Of a DNA stretch of 64,000 nt, positions 36,634 through 45,931 are shown piece by piece. The notes beneath the pieces are model-generated. The model was not told where the DNA came from. It saw only the letters and a list, made by a program, of their open reading frames with translations, and searched no databases. The stretch is from assembly GCF_026341125.1 (NCBI RefSeq), contig NZ_JAPEOR010000001.1, positions 1,736,001 to 1,800,000 of the forward strand. The letters are read 5' to 3'. The stretch's first letter is position 1, and each line of letters opens with the position of its first letter. A program made the translations under genes and the position numbers. Origin of the DNA: Streptomyces sp. NBC_01142. Its GTDB lineage: Bacteria > Actinomycetota > Actinomycetes > Streptomycetales > Streptomycetaceae.

Positions 36634-37050
36634 ATGAGCGCTGTACCCCGTTCCGAGAAGCCGGACAAGTCGGCAAAGCCCGCCGGCCGCTTCCGCCGTA
36701 TGCTCGACCGGCTGTCCACCTCCCAGGAGGACCTCGAGTCCGAGGAGCTCCAGGAGGATGCGGAGGCATCGGGGTGTATCCGCATTGCCGAGTGCAGTGA
36801 CCGCCAGATAGTAAGGGTGACTGGTACTTTGCGCACGGTCACCCTGCGTCCGCGCGCGGGCGTGCCCGCGCTGGAGGCGGAGCTCTTCGACGGTACGGCC
36901 CCGCTGGACGTCGTCTGGCTCGGCCGGCGCTCCATAGTGGGCATCGAACCGGGCCGCAGGCTCATAGCCTCGGGCCGGATATCCATGAGCCACGGCCGCC
37001 GTGTGCTGTTCAATCCCAAATACGAACTCCGACCGCTCGGACAGGAGTAG
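36634..37050 (+). CDS. OB-fold nucleic-acid-binding domain protein
   Basis: A 138-residue protein. A basic N-terminal ~25 residues and a charged helix precede an OB-fold (~47-138) with VRVTGTLRTVTLRPRAGVPA and LIASGRISMSH. Similar OB-fold proteins lie next to DUF3159 and ceoBC genes in mycobacteria (from memory, Rv2694c). The partner nucleic acid is unknown. It starts 33 bases after kdpE and ends three bases before the DUF3159 gene, with which it is probably co-translated. Confidence 0.85.
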   Translation: MSAVPRSEKPDKSAKPAGRFRRMLDRLSTSQEDLESEELQEDAEASGCIRIAECSDRQIVRVTGTLRTVTLRPRAGVPALEAELFDGTAPLDVVWLGRRSIVGIEPGRRLIASGRISMSHGRRVLFNPKYELRPLGQE

Positions 37051-37053
37051 CCG

Positions 37054-37797
37054 GTGACGTCTCTCGACAAGCCGACCACCACGACGAACGACCAGCAGCA
37101 GCCGGACAGCCACGACGCCAAAGCCGTCACGGAGGCTGCGCTGTTCGAAGCCTTCGGCGGCGTGCGCGGCATGGTGGAGACGGTCCTGCCCGGACTGCTC
37201 TTCGTCACGATCTTCACGATCAACAAGGACCTCCATATCGCGGCCGTCGCGGCCCTGGCGGTCTCGGTGCTGCTCGTCGCGGTCCGGTTGATCCGCAGGG
37301 ACACCGTCAAGCACGCCTTCAGTGGCGTCTTCGGGGTGGCCTTCGGCGTCGTCTTCGCGATGATGACCGGCAACGCCAAGGACTTCTATCTGCCGGGCAT
37401 GATCTACACCCTCGGCCTGGCCCTCGCGTACATCGTGACGACGATCGCGGGCGTCCCGCTGATCGGCCTGATCCTCGGTCCGGTCTTCAAGGAGAACCTC
37501 TCCTGGCGGACGCGTAACCCCGGCAGGAAGAAGGCCTACGCCAAGGCCAGCTGGGCCTGGGGCCTGATCCTGCTCGCCAAGTGCGCGATCCTTTTCCCGC
37601 TCTACTGGTGGGCCGACACCGCTCAGCTCGGCTGGGTGCTGGTGGCGCTGAAGATCCCGCCGTTCCTGCTCGCGGTGTACCTGACCTGGGTGTTCCTGGC
37701 GAAGGCGCCGCCGCCCATCGATGTCTTCGCCGAGATGGAGGCCGAGGAGCGCGCCGAGAAGGAGCGCGAGGCGGCCGCCCGGCGGAGCGAGGGGTAA
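37054..37797 (+). CDS. DUF3159 integral membrane protein
   Basis: A 247-residue membrane protein. A soluble ~25-residue start is followed by about five or six membrane helices between ~40 and 225 (TVLPGLLFVTIFTINKDLHI; VFGVAFGVVFAMMTGNAKDF; LILLAKCAILFPLYWWADTA) and a charged helical tail. Function is unknown; it is conserved in actinobacteria beside the Trk/Ceo RCK genes, which suggests an ion- or envelope-linked role (inference). GTG start at 37054, three bases after the OB-fold gene. It ends at a very strong palindrome shared with the convergent trkA gene. Confidence 0.88.
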   Translation: MTSLDKPTTTTNDQQQPDSHDAKAVTEAALFEAFGGVRGMVETVLPGLLFVTIFTINKDLHIAAVAALAVSVLLVAVRLIRRDTVKHAFSGVFGVAFGVVFAMMTGNAKDFYLPGMIYTLGLALAYIVTTIAGVPLIGLILGPVFKENLSWRTRNPGRKKAYAKASWAWGLILLAKCAILFPLYWWADTAQLGWVLVALKIPPFLLAVYLTWVFLAKAPPPIDVFAEMEAEERAEKEREAAARRSEG

Positions 37798-37802
37798 GCA
37801 CC

Positions 37803-37854
37803 ACGTACGCGAGGGGCCCAGGACCGCATGCGGTCCTGGGCCCCTCGCGTACGT
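37803..37854. terminator. 52-bp perfect palindrome between convergent genes
   Basis: Each half is 26 bases (left begins ACGTACGCGAGGGGCCCAGG), perfectly complementary with no loop. It lies six bases past the DUF3159 stop and eleven before the trkA stop. Most likely a bidirectional terminator; DNA this symmetric can also extrude as a cruciform. Confidence 0.85.
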
Positions 37855-37864
37855 CTCCCGAGCG

Positions 37865-38545
37865 TCAGCTCGAGGGCTCCTCCTCGCGGCGGACCGAGAG
37901 CAGGTCCTCCAGCTGCTCCTCGCGGGCCTGGGCAGCGACGAACAGCAGCTCGTCGCCCGCCTCCAGCGTCTCCTCGGAGCTCGGCGTCAGCACCCGTGAA
38001 CCGCGGATGATCGTGACCAGCGTGGTGTCCTCCGGCCACGCCACATCGCCGACCGAGGTGCCGGCCAGCGCCGACTCCGGGGGCAGCGTCAGCTCGACCA
38101 GGTTCGCGTCGCCGTGACTGAAGCGGAGCAGCCGTACGAGATCGCCGACGCTCACCGCCTCCTCCACCAGCGCCGACATCAGACGCGGGGTGGAGACCGC
38201 CACATCGACGCCCCACGACTCGTTGAAGAGCCATTCGTTCTTGGGGTTGTTGACCCGGGCCACCACCCGCGGCACCCCGTACTCGGTCTTCGCGAGCAGC
38301 GAGACGACCAGATTGACCTTGTCGTCACCGGTTGCCGCGATCACGACGTTGCAGCGCTGCAGCGCCGCCTCGTCCAGCGAAGTGATCTCGCACGCGTCCG
38401 CCAGCAGCCACTCGGCCTGTGGCACCCGCTCCACCGAGATGGCGGTCGGCGCCTTGTCGACCAGGAGCACCTCGTGCCCGTTCTCCAGCAGCTCGGCCGC
38501 GATGGAACGGCCCACCGCGCCGGCGCCCGCAATAGCGACCCGCAT
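37865..38545 (-). CDS. TrkA-family RCK potassium-uptake regulator (second of pair)
   Basis: A 226-residue cytoplasmic protein. The Rossmann-type RCK_N domain (1-~125) has the nucleotide loop GAGAVGRSIAAEL and acidic ribose ligand in VLLVDK. An RCK_C domain (~135-215) follows. Such proteins bind NAD(H), ATP or c-di-AMP and gate K+ channels or transporters. It is paired with another RCK gene just upstream in a one-base overlap, like ceoB/ceoC of mycobacteria, suggesting a hetero-oligomer. No TrkH/KtrB channel is present nearby; the divergent KimA-like permease is the only adjacent K+ carrier. Confidence 0.92.
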   Translation of the reverse strand: MRVAIAGAGAVGRSIAAELLENGHEVLLVDKAPTAISVERVPQAEWLLADACEITSLDEAALQRCNVVIAATGDDKVNLVVSLLAKTEYGVPRVVARVNNPKNEWLFNESWGVDVAVSTPRLMSALVEEAVSVGDLVRLLRFSHGDANLVELTLPPESALAGTSVGDVAWPEDTTLVTIIRGSRVLTPSSEETLEAGDELLFVAAQAREEQLEDLLSVRREEEPSS

Positions 38546-39213
38546 CAGTGACCGCCCTCCTCAGGGCCCTCGGCGAAGGCCGCCTCGACCTTCTCGATCT
38601 CGTCCGTACGCATCATCACGTGGACGAGATCGCCCTCCTGCAGCACGGTCTGCGACGTCGGCAGCACCGCTTCGCCCAGCCGGGTGAGGAAGGCGACGCG
38701 CACGCCGGTCTCCTCCTGGAGGGTGCTGACTTTGTGACCGATCCAGGAGGCCGCGGTGTGTACTTCGGCAAGCTGTACGCCGCCGCTCGGATCGCGCCAC
38801 AGCGGCTCCGAGCCGGACGGCAGCAGCCGCCGGAGCATCTGGTCGGCGGTCCAGCGGACCGTGGCGACGGTTGGGATGCCCAGGCGCTGGTACACCTCGG
38901 CGCGCCGCGGGTCGTAGATCCGGGCCGCGACATTCTCGATGCCGAACATCTCGCGCGCCACCCGGGCGGCGATGATGTTGGAGTTGTCGCCGCTGCTGAC
39001 CGCGGCGAAGGCGCCGGCATCCTCGATCCCGGCTTCGCGCAGCGTGTCCTGGTCGAAACCGACCCCGGTGACGCGGCGGCCGCCGAACCCGGAGCCCAAG
39101 CGGCGGAAGGCCGTGGGGTCCTGGTCGACGACGGCGACCGTGTGCCCCTGCTGCTCCAGGGTCTGCGCGAGAGCGGCTCCCACTCGCCCGCATCCCATGA
39201 TGACGATGTGCAC
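38545..39213 (-). CDS. TrkA-family RCK potassium-uptake regulator (first of pair)
   Basis: A 222-residue RCK protein. The glycine loop is GCGRVGAALAQ, the ribose acid is in VAVVDQD, then SGDNSNIIAARVAR, and an RCK_C domain with two strands ends the protein. Start is GTG at 39213 with GAAGGA six bases upstream; an upstream in-frame start would cover this ribosome site. It overlaps the next RCK gene by one base. It is divergent from the KimA-like permease with a 178-base shared promoter region. The adjacency suggests joint regulation and possibly direct control of that permease (inference). Confidence 0.92.
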   Translation of the reverse strand: MHIVIMGCGRVGAALAQTLEQQGHTVAVVDQDPTAFRRLGSGFGGRRVTGVGFDQDTLREAGIEDAGAFAAVSSGDNSNIIAARVAREMFGIENVAARIYDPRRAEVYQRLGIPTVATVRWTADQMLRRLLPSGSEPLWRDPSGGVQLAEVHTAASWIGHKVSTLQEETGVRVAFLTRLGEAVLPTSQTVLQEGDLVHVMMRTDEIEKVEAAFAEGPEEGGH

Positions 39214-39391
39214 GACCGTCCTTCCGGCTGTCAATGGTCTTTGCTCAGGCTTAACAGGGTCTCAGACCGCTGCCCAAGCTACACACACGCGGTCCGCCCC
39301 GGGACCCCTGCGTGACGGGAGCGGGAGATTCCGCGCAGGAAGGGGGGTGGTGGGTGGGCCTGGCCGATTCCGAACGCTTACGATCCTCTGC

Positions 39392-41440
39392 GTGCCCAAA
39401 CTGACCGACGTGCCCAAACGGATCCTGATCGGGCGGGCGCTGCGCAGCGACCGACTGGGGGAAACGCTCCTCCCCAAGCGCATCGCCCTCCCCGTCTTTG
39501 CCTCCGACCCGCTCTCCTCGGTGGCGTACGCGCCGGGTGAAGTCCTTCTGGTGCTCTCCATCGCGGGTGTGTCGGCCTATCACTTCAGCCCGTGGATCGC
39601 GGTTGCCGTCGTGGTGCTGATGTTCACCGTGGTCGCCTCCTACCGGCAGAACGTGCACGCCTACCCGAGCGGTGGCGGCGACTACGAGGTCGCCAACACC
39701 AACCTCGGGCCCAGGGCCGGTCTCACCGTCGCCAGCGCCCTGCTGGTCGACTACGTCCTCACGGTGGCCGTGTCGATCTCCTCCGGAGTGGAGAACCTCG
39801 GCTCCGCGATCCCCTTCGTCGTCGAGCACAAGGTTCTCTGCGCCATCGGGATAATCGTGCTCCTGACGCTGATGAACCTGCGCGGCGTGAAGGAGTCGGG
39901 CAAGCTCTTCGCCATCCCGACATACGTCTTCGTCGCGGGCGTGTTCATCATGATCGCCTGGGGTGCCTACAAGGGCCTCGTCCTCGACGACACGATGAAG
40001 GCACCGACCGCCGACTTCACCATCAAGGCGGAGCAGGAGGGCCTGGCAGGCTTCGCCCTGCTCTTCCTGCTGCTGCGGGCCTTCTCCTCCGGCTGTGCGG
40101 CCCTGACGGGTGTCGAGGCGATCAGCAACGGCGTCCCGGCCTTCCGCAAGCCGAAGAGCAAGAACGCCGCGACCACGCTGCTGCTGATGGGCGGCCTCGC
40201 CGTCACCATGTTCTGCGGCATCATCGGCCTGGCCATGGCCACCGATGTGAAGATGGCCGAGCAGCCGGCGCACGATCTGCTCCAGAACGGCACCCCGGTG
40301 GGCGACGACTATGTCCAGGACCCGGTGATCTCCCAGGTGGCTGCCGCCGTCTTCGGTGACGGGACGTTCTTCTTCATCGTGCTCGCCGCCGCCACCGCGC
40401 TGGTGCTGTTCCTGGCCGCCAACACGGCGTACAACGGCTTCCCGCTGCTCGGTTCGATCCTCGCGCAGGACCGCTACCTGCCGCGCCAGCTGCACACCCG
40501 CGGCGACCGGCTCGCCTTCTCCAACGGCATCGTGCTGCTGGCCGGCGCCGCCATCCTGCTGGTCTGGGTCTACGGCGCCGACTCCACCAAGCTGATCCAG
40601 CTGTACATCGTCGGTGTCTTCGTCTCCTTCACGCTCAGCCAGACCGGCATGGTGCGGCACTGGAACCGCCATCTGAAGACCGAGAAGGACGCTGCCAAGC
40701 GCCGCCACATGATCCGCTCCCGCGCGATCAACACCTTCGGAGCCTTCTTCACCGGCCTGGTGCTCGTCGTCGTACTCGCCACCAAGTTCACGCACGGCGC
40801 CTGGGTGGCGCTGCTGGGCATGGTGATCTTCTACGGGACGATGTCCGCGATCCGCAGGCACTACGACCGGGTGTCGGAGGAGATCGCGGCTCCGGACGAG
40901 CCGAGCGACGACACCGTGCGCCCCTCACGTGTGCACGCGATCGTGCTGGTCTCCAAGATCCACCGGCCGACCCTGCGTGCCCTCGCCTACGCCAAGCTGA
41001 TGCGCGTCGACAAACTCGAGGCGCTCAGCATCAGCGTGGACGCCGCCGAGACCAAGGCGCTGCAGGCGGAGTGGGACCGGCGCGGCATCAATGTGCCGCT
41101 GAAGGTCCTCGACTCCCCGTACCGCGAGATCACCAGGCCGATCATCGAGTACGTCAGGGGACTGCGGCGCGAGAGCCCGCGGGACGTGGTCAGCGTCGTC
41201 ATCCCCGAGTACGTGGTGGGCCACTGGTACGAGCATCTGCTGCACAACCAGAGCGCGCTGCGCCTCAAGGGCCGGCTGCTGTTCACACCGGGAGTGATGG
41301 TGACCTCGGTGCCGTACCAGCTGGTGTCCTCGGAGGCCGCGAAGAAGCGGGCCAGGAAGCGCCAGGAATGGAACGCTCCGGGCTCGGTCCGGCGCGGTCC
41401 CGTGGACCGGCGTCCCAAGGAGCCCAGCGGGAAGAGCTGA
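39392..41440 (+). CDS. KimA-like APC-superfamily potassium/proton symporter
   Basis: A 682-residue membrane protein with ~12 helices (residues ~40-500) and a ~170-residue cytoplasmic C-terminal domain. It resembles Bacillus subtilis KimA along its length: ASDPLSSVAYAPGEVLLVL, YPSGGGDYEVA, LLVDYVLTVAVSISSG, FSSGCAALTGVEAISNGVPA, and the C-terminal LLHNQSALRLKGRL. KimA imports K+ with protons and is inhibited by c-di-AMP through its C-terminal domain (family knowledge). The GTG at 39392 has no clear ribosome site; a TACGAT -10 box ends eight bases before it, so the mRNA may be leaderless. It neighbours two RCK genes and the kdp operon. The identification is by motif memory, not alignment. Confidence 0.85.
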   Translation: MPKLTDVPKRILIGRALRSDRLGETLLPKRIALPVFASDPLSSVAYAPGEVLLVLSIAGVSAYHFSPWIAVAVVVLMFTVVASYRQNVHAYPSGGGDYEVANTNLGPRAGLTVASALLVDYVLTVAVSISSGVENLGSAIPFVVEHKVLCAIGIIVLLTLMNLRGVKESGKLFAIPTYVFVAGVFIMIAWGAYKGLVLDDTMKAPTADFTIKAEQEGLAGFALLFLLLRAFSSGCAALTGVEAISNGVPAFRKPKSKNAATTLLLMGGLAVTMFCGIIGLAMATDVKMAEQPAHDLLQNGTPVGDDYVQDPVISQVAAAVFGDGTFFFIVLAAATALVLFLAANTAYNGFPLLGSILAQDRYLPRQLHTRGDRLAFSNGIVLLAGAAILLVWVYGADSTKLIQLYIVGVFVSFTLSQTGMVRHWNRHLKTEKDAAKRRHMIRSRAINTFGAFFTGLVLVVVLATKFTHGAWVALLGMVIFYGTMSAIRRHYDRVSEEIAAPDEPSDDTVRPSRVHAIVLVSKIHRPTLRALAYAKLMRVDKLEALSISVDAAETKALQAEWDRRGINVPLKVLDSPYREITRPIIEYVRGLRRESPRDVVSVVIPEYVVGHWYEHLLHNQSALRLKGRLLFTPGVMVTSVPYQLVSSEAAKKRARKRQEWNAPGSVRRGPVDRRPKEPSGKS

Positions 41441-41476
41441 GGCCCCACATGCCTGTGTGAGGCCCCACGTGCCTGT
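41438..41476 (+). repeat. 19-bp direct repeat after the KimA-like gene
   Basis: TGAGGCCCCACATGCCTGT at 41438-41456 recurs at 41458-41476 with one change (A to G). The first copy contains the TGA stop of the permease gene. Probably a recent tandem slippage; the effect is unknown. Confidence 0.7.
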
Positions 41477-41559
41477 TGGTGAGCGGCCGGGCAACACCCA
41501 CGTAGAGTGGTGGGTTGTTGTCCGGCCGTTTTCCCTTGATCTTCTGGAGTCACCCCACC

Positions 41560-42888
41560 ATGCAGAACGCATCTGAGTCTTCGCTGGTCGGGGAGGAGTA
41601 CGAGGTCGAGGTCGGGCCCGTCGCGCACGGCGGCCACTGCATCGCCCGTACCGAGGAGGGGCGCGTGCTGTTCGTACGGCACACGCTGCCCGGCGAGAAG
41701 ATCGTGGCCCGCATCACCGAGGGCGAGGAGGGCTCCCGCTTTCTGCGCGCCGACGCGGTACGGATCCTCGAGGCCTCCAAGGACCGCGTCGAGGCCCCCT
41801 GCCCCTACTCCGGCCCCGGTAACTGCGGCGGCTGCGACTGGCAGCACGCCAAGCCCGGCGCCCAGCGACGGCTCAAGGGCGAGGTGATCGCCGAGCAGCT
41901 GCAGCGGCTCGCGGGCCTCACTCCTGAGGAGGCCGGCTGGGACGGCACGGTCATGCCCGCCGCCGGCGACAAGCTGCCGCAGGGCGAAGTACCGGCCTGG
42001 CGCACGCGTGTGCAGTACGCGATCGACACGGAGGGCCGCGCGGGGCTGCGCAAGCACCGCTCGCACGACGTCCAGCCGATCGACCACTGCATGATCGCCG
42101 CCCCGGGGGTCACCGAACTCGGCATCGAGAAGCAGGACTGGCCGCAGATGGCCACGGTCGAGGCGATCGCGGCGACCGGATCGAACGACCGGCAGGTCAT
42201 CCTCACCCCGCGCCCCGGCGGCCGGCTCCCGCTGGTGGAGCTGGACAAGCCGGTCTCGGTGCTCCGGGTCGACGAGCGCGACGGCGGAGTGCACCGGGTG
42301 CACGGCCGCGCCTTCGTACGGGAGCGCGCGGACGAGCGCACGTACCGCGTCGGCATGGGCGGCTTCTGGCAGGTACACCCGCAGGCCGCCGACACCCTGG
42401 TCAAGGCCGTGATGCAGGGTCTGATGCCGCGCAAGGGCGAGACGGCGCTCGACCTGTACTGCGGTGTGGGCCTGTTCGCAGGCGCGATCGCGGAACGGAT
42501 CGGCGAGAACGGCGCGGTGCTCGGCATCGAGTCCACCAAGCGCGCGGTCGAGGACGCCCGGCACAACCTCCAGGACCTGGAGCGCGTGCGCATCGAGCAC
42601 GGCAAGGTCGAGCAGGTACTGCCGCGCACGAAGATCACCGAAGCGGACCTGATCGTGCTGGACCCGCCGCGCGCGGGGGCGGGCAAGCAGACGGTGAAGC
42701 ACCTGGCGGGCTTGGGCGCACGGCGCATCGCGTACGTGGCCTGCGACCCGGCGGCGCTGGCGCGGGACTTGGCGTACTTCGGGGAGAACGGCTACCGGGT
42801 GCGGACGCTGCGGGCGTTCGACCTGTTCCCGATGACGCAGCATGTGGAGTGCGTGGCGATTCTGGAGCCGGCTGACAAGGGCGCCTGA
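41560..42888 (+). CDS. Class I SAM-dependent RNA (uracil-5-)-methyltransferase, TrmA/RumA type
   Basis: A 442-residue enzyme. An N-terminal TRAM RNA-binding domain (~8-65) is followed by a cysteine set for an [4Fe-4S] cluster (CPYSGPGNCGGCDW plus HCMIA). The SAM fold has LDLYCGVGLFAGAIAERIG, DPPRAGAG and the nucleophilic Cys in YVACDPAALARD. It methylates uracil C5 in tRNA or rRNA; which one cannot be told. The ATG at 41560 lies ten bases after GGAG; an upstream in-frame ATG adds a non-conserved stretch. From memory the same gene follows the Ceo/permease genes in M. tuberculosis (Rv2689c). It closes the conserved block. Confidence 0.92.
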   Translation: MQNASESSLVGEEYEVEVGPVAHGGHCIARTEEGRVLFVRHTLPGEKIVARITEGEEGSRFLRADAVRILEASKDRVEAPCPYSGPGNCGGCDWQHAKPGAQRRLKGEVIAEQLQRLAGLTPEEAGWDGTVMPAAGDKLPQGEVPAWRTRVQYAIDTEGRAGLRKHRSHDVQPIDHCMIAAPGVTELGIEKQDWPQMATVEAIAATGSNDRQVILTPRPGGRLPLVELDKPVSVLRVDERDGGVHRVHGRAFVRERADERTYRVGMGGFWQVHPQAADTLVKAVMQGLMPRKGETALDLYCGVGLFAGAIAERIGENGAVLGIESTKRAVEDARHNLQDLERVRIEHGKVEQVLPRTKITEADLIVLDPPRAGAGKQTVKHLAGLGARRIAYVACDPAALARDLAYFGENGYRVRTLRAFDLFPMTQHVECVAILEPADKGA

Positions 42889-43365
42889 CCTGCGAGTTCG
42901 GTAGGTGTGCGTTACGGGCGATATCTTGACGCATGTTCGACGCGCGTGACGCACGTCTGACGCCCGACCGGGACGTGTTCTGACGGAGCATCATCAGCGG
43001 TGATTGTCTCCGGACGGAGTGGTGTTCCGTTGCGGAGGCGCTGCCTTCCCGAAGGGGGGAGGCCGACCGCACCCTGTCGGCGCATTTCGCCAGTCGCATC
43101 CGGCCGTGACGTTCCGTGACGGTGCAGTCCGATTCCTGGTGGCGGATGCCGGGCCCCGCCGGCCAGCGGGGCCGATGCCGGTCACCTCGTCTACGGGCAG
43201 GCTGCGGCGCTGCGCGCGATACGAGACCCGTAGTGGGAGCGGGAGGGGCCGACGGTGGCTGGAGGGCACGTGCTCTTGGCGCAGCCCGGGACGAGAAACA
43301 TTCAGAGCCCCTGCTCCGCAAATTGAGTGGGGAGGCAGGAGCCCTGAAGGAGTCTCAGGCGAGAA
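42889..43365. other. Gene-free spacer with phased GACGC motifs
   Basis: No convincing coding region; open frames here lack ribosome sites and protein-like composition. GACGC recurs at 42928, 42939, 42948 and 42959, roughly one helical turn apart. A hairpin with arms GGCCCCGC/GCGGGGCC is at 43152-43173. Confidence 0.4.
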
Positions 43366-43515
43366 CTACTCGATCCACATCTCCACAGCTTCGAGGTTCA
43401 GAGCCTGACCTGTGGTGCCCAGCAGGATCTCCCATCCGGCATCCGGGTCCATCCAGCCCTTGTTCTGCACGTGAGCCGTTGGCGGCCGGAGGTACCGGTA
43501 TTCAGTGAGACCTCC
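43366..43515 (-). pseudogene. Remnant of a ChW-repeat (clostridial hydrophobic W) protein
   Basis: On the minus strand an open stretch of ~49 codons ends at TAG 43366-43368 and reads AHVQNKGWMDPDAGW followed by GTTGQALNLEAVEMWI. This is the complete signature of a ChW repeat: HVQN-x-GW, then G-x-x-G(T)(T/S)GQ-x-x-x-LEA-(I/V)-x-(I/M). ChW repeats sit in secreted or surface proteins. No start codon, signal peptide or ribosome site precedes it, and a stop lies directly upstream in frame. It therefore looks like the 3' end of a decayed gene. The DNA from 43516 to 43668 shows no further recognisable repeats. Confidence 0.7.
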
Positions 43516-43668
43516 TCACAGAATGATCCTGGATGCCGGCGCTGTTGATCGCCGGGTGCGTAGGGATGTCGGGCTGCTGCCGCGGCGTGCGCCGTCTCTT
43601 CGGGGATGCCGAGTTGACGGTGCAGCCGGGCGCGGGGCACTGGTCCTGCCTTGACAATCCGGTGTGGT

Positions 43669-44910
<1,242 letters not shown>

Positions 44911-45004
44911 TTCGTGAATCTCCAATTTCCGTAGTTTCTTGGCCGGGCCGACCATCCTGAGGCACGACCCGGGTCTTGCCCCCGGTGCGCTACGCGTTGA
45001 GAGT

Positions 45005-45031
45005 GGCGAGGAAGGAGTACTCCTCCTTGCC
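45005..45031. promoter_or_regulatory. Inverted repeat upstream of the glycosyltransferase gene
   Basis: A central perfect palindrome GGAGTACTCC (45014-45023) with imperfect symmetric flanks (GGCGAGGA / TCCTTGCC). It lies ~95 bases before the glycosyltransferase start and 54 bases beyond the stop of the VOC-cupin gene. Could be an operator or a weak terminator hairpin. Confidence 0.4.
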
Positions 45032-45084
45032 CTTAACGCCCGTAGTCAGCGCGGCCGTGGGGGCGATCAACCATCTCTCTTGAG

Positions 45085-45867
45085 CTACTGGGCCCAGGGC
45101 AGTTCGCGCGTGCCCTCGGTGCCGGGAACGGAGGCGACCCCGTCGGAACGCATCGAGACGTGGACCTCGGCCCGCGCGGGCGCGTGGATCCGGCGGACCA
45201 GGTCGGCCGGCAGAATCAGGGTCTGGCCGGCCGAGACCTTCTCGGTACGGCCGTCGCAGGTCACCTCCAGGGCGCCCGCGGTGACCGTCCAGACCTGTTC
45301 ACGGCTGATGGAGTGCTCGGGGCCGGTCGCACCGGCGTCCATCGCGACCGTCCAGGTGCTGAGTTCGGCGCTGCCGCGGCTGGGGGCCGCCAGGCCGGTC
45401 ATGGTGGCGTTCGGGGAGACGGTGACGCTCTCGGTCGACGGAGTGAGTACGTGAAGGGCGGTGTCCTCGTCCGGGTCGGCGGGGTGGGCGGGGACGGCCC
45501 ATTCGACGAGCTGGACGACGACCCCGTTGGGGTCGGTCAGCTGGAACAGGCGCTCGCCCCAGGGCTCTTCGCGCAGCGGCATGGTGATGGGGGCGCCCGC
45601 CGCGCGCAGACGGGCCTCCTCGGCATCGAGGTCGGGGACCGTGAGCGCGAGGATCAGGCCGCCCGCGTCCCGGTCCCGCTGCTCGGCGGGGAGGACCGCG
45701 GTGCCCTTGCGGAGCAGGACGATGTCGACGGCGGCGCCCTCGCGGGTCAGGGAGGCGAAGCCGTCCTGGGCCATGGCCACTTCGTAGCCGAGGTGGGTGC
45801 AGAGGAAGTCACGGGAGGCGTCGACGTCGGCGACGGTCAGGGAGAGGGTGGAGGCTGAGACGTTCAC
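45085..45867 (-). CDS. VOC domain fused to a cupin domain
   Basis: A 260-residue fusion. Residues 1-~125 form a VOC module (LSLTVADVDASRDFLCTHLGYEV; GERLFQLTDPNGVVVQLVEW). Residues ~145-250 form a small cupin beta-barrel (GPEHSISREQVWTVTAGALEV; LILPADLVRRIHAPA). VOC and cupin domains each often bind a metal or small ligand; as a pair they suggest a binding/resistance or isomerase role, but no function is assignable. GTG start at 45867. It is 64 bases after the reductase gene in the same direction, so probably in one operon with it. Confidence 0.82.
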   Translation of the reverse strand: MNVSASTLSLTVADVDASRDFLCTHLGYEVAMAQDGFASLTREGAAVDIVLLRKGTAVLPAEQRDRDAGGLILALTVPDLDAEEARLRAAGAPITMPLREEPWGERLFQLTDPNGVVVQLVEWAVPAHPADPDEDTALHVLTPSTESVTVSPNATMTGLAAPSRGSAELSTWTVAMDAGATGPEHSISREQVWTVTAGALEVTCDGRTEKVSAGQTLILPADLVRRIHAPARAEVHVSMRSDGVASVPGTEGTRELPWAQ

Positions 45868-45931
45868 GGCGGCTCCTCGGAAGGTATGCGTGGGGTGCGT
45901 GGGTCGGAGGCGTGTCGGAGGGGCGGTCAGG

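Noticed and set aside
43004..43508. Two overlapping plus-strand open frames after the RNA methyltransferase
   Set aside because: Composition unlike protein, and they lie antisense to the ChW remnant.
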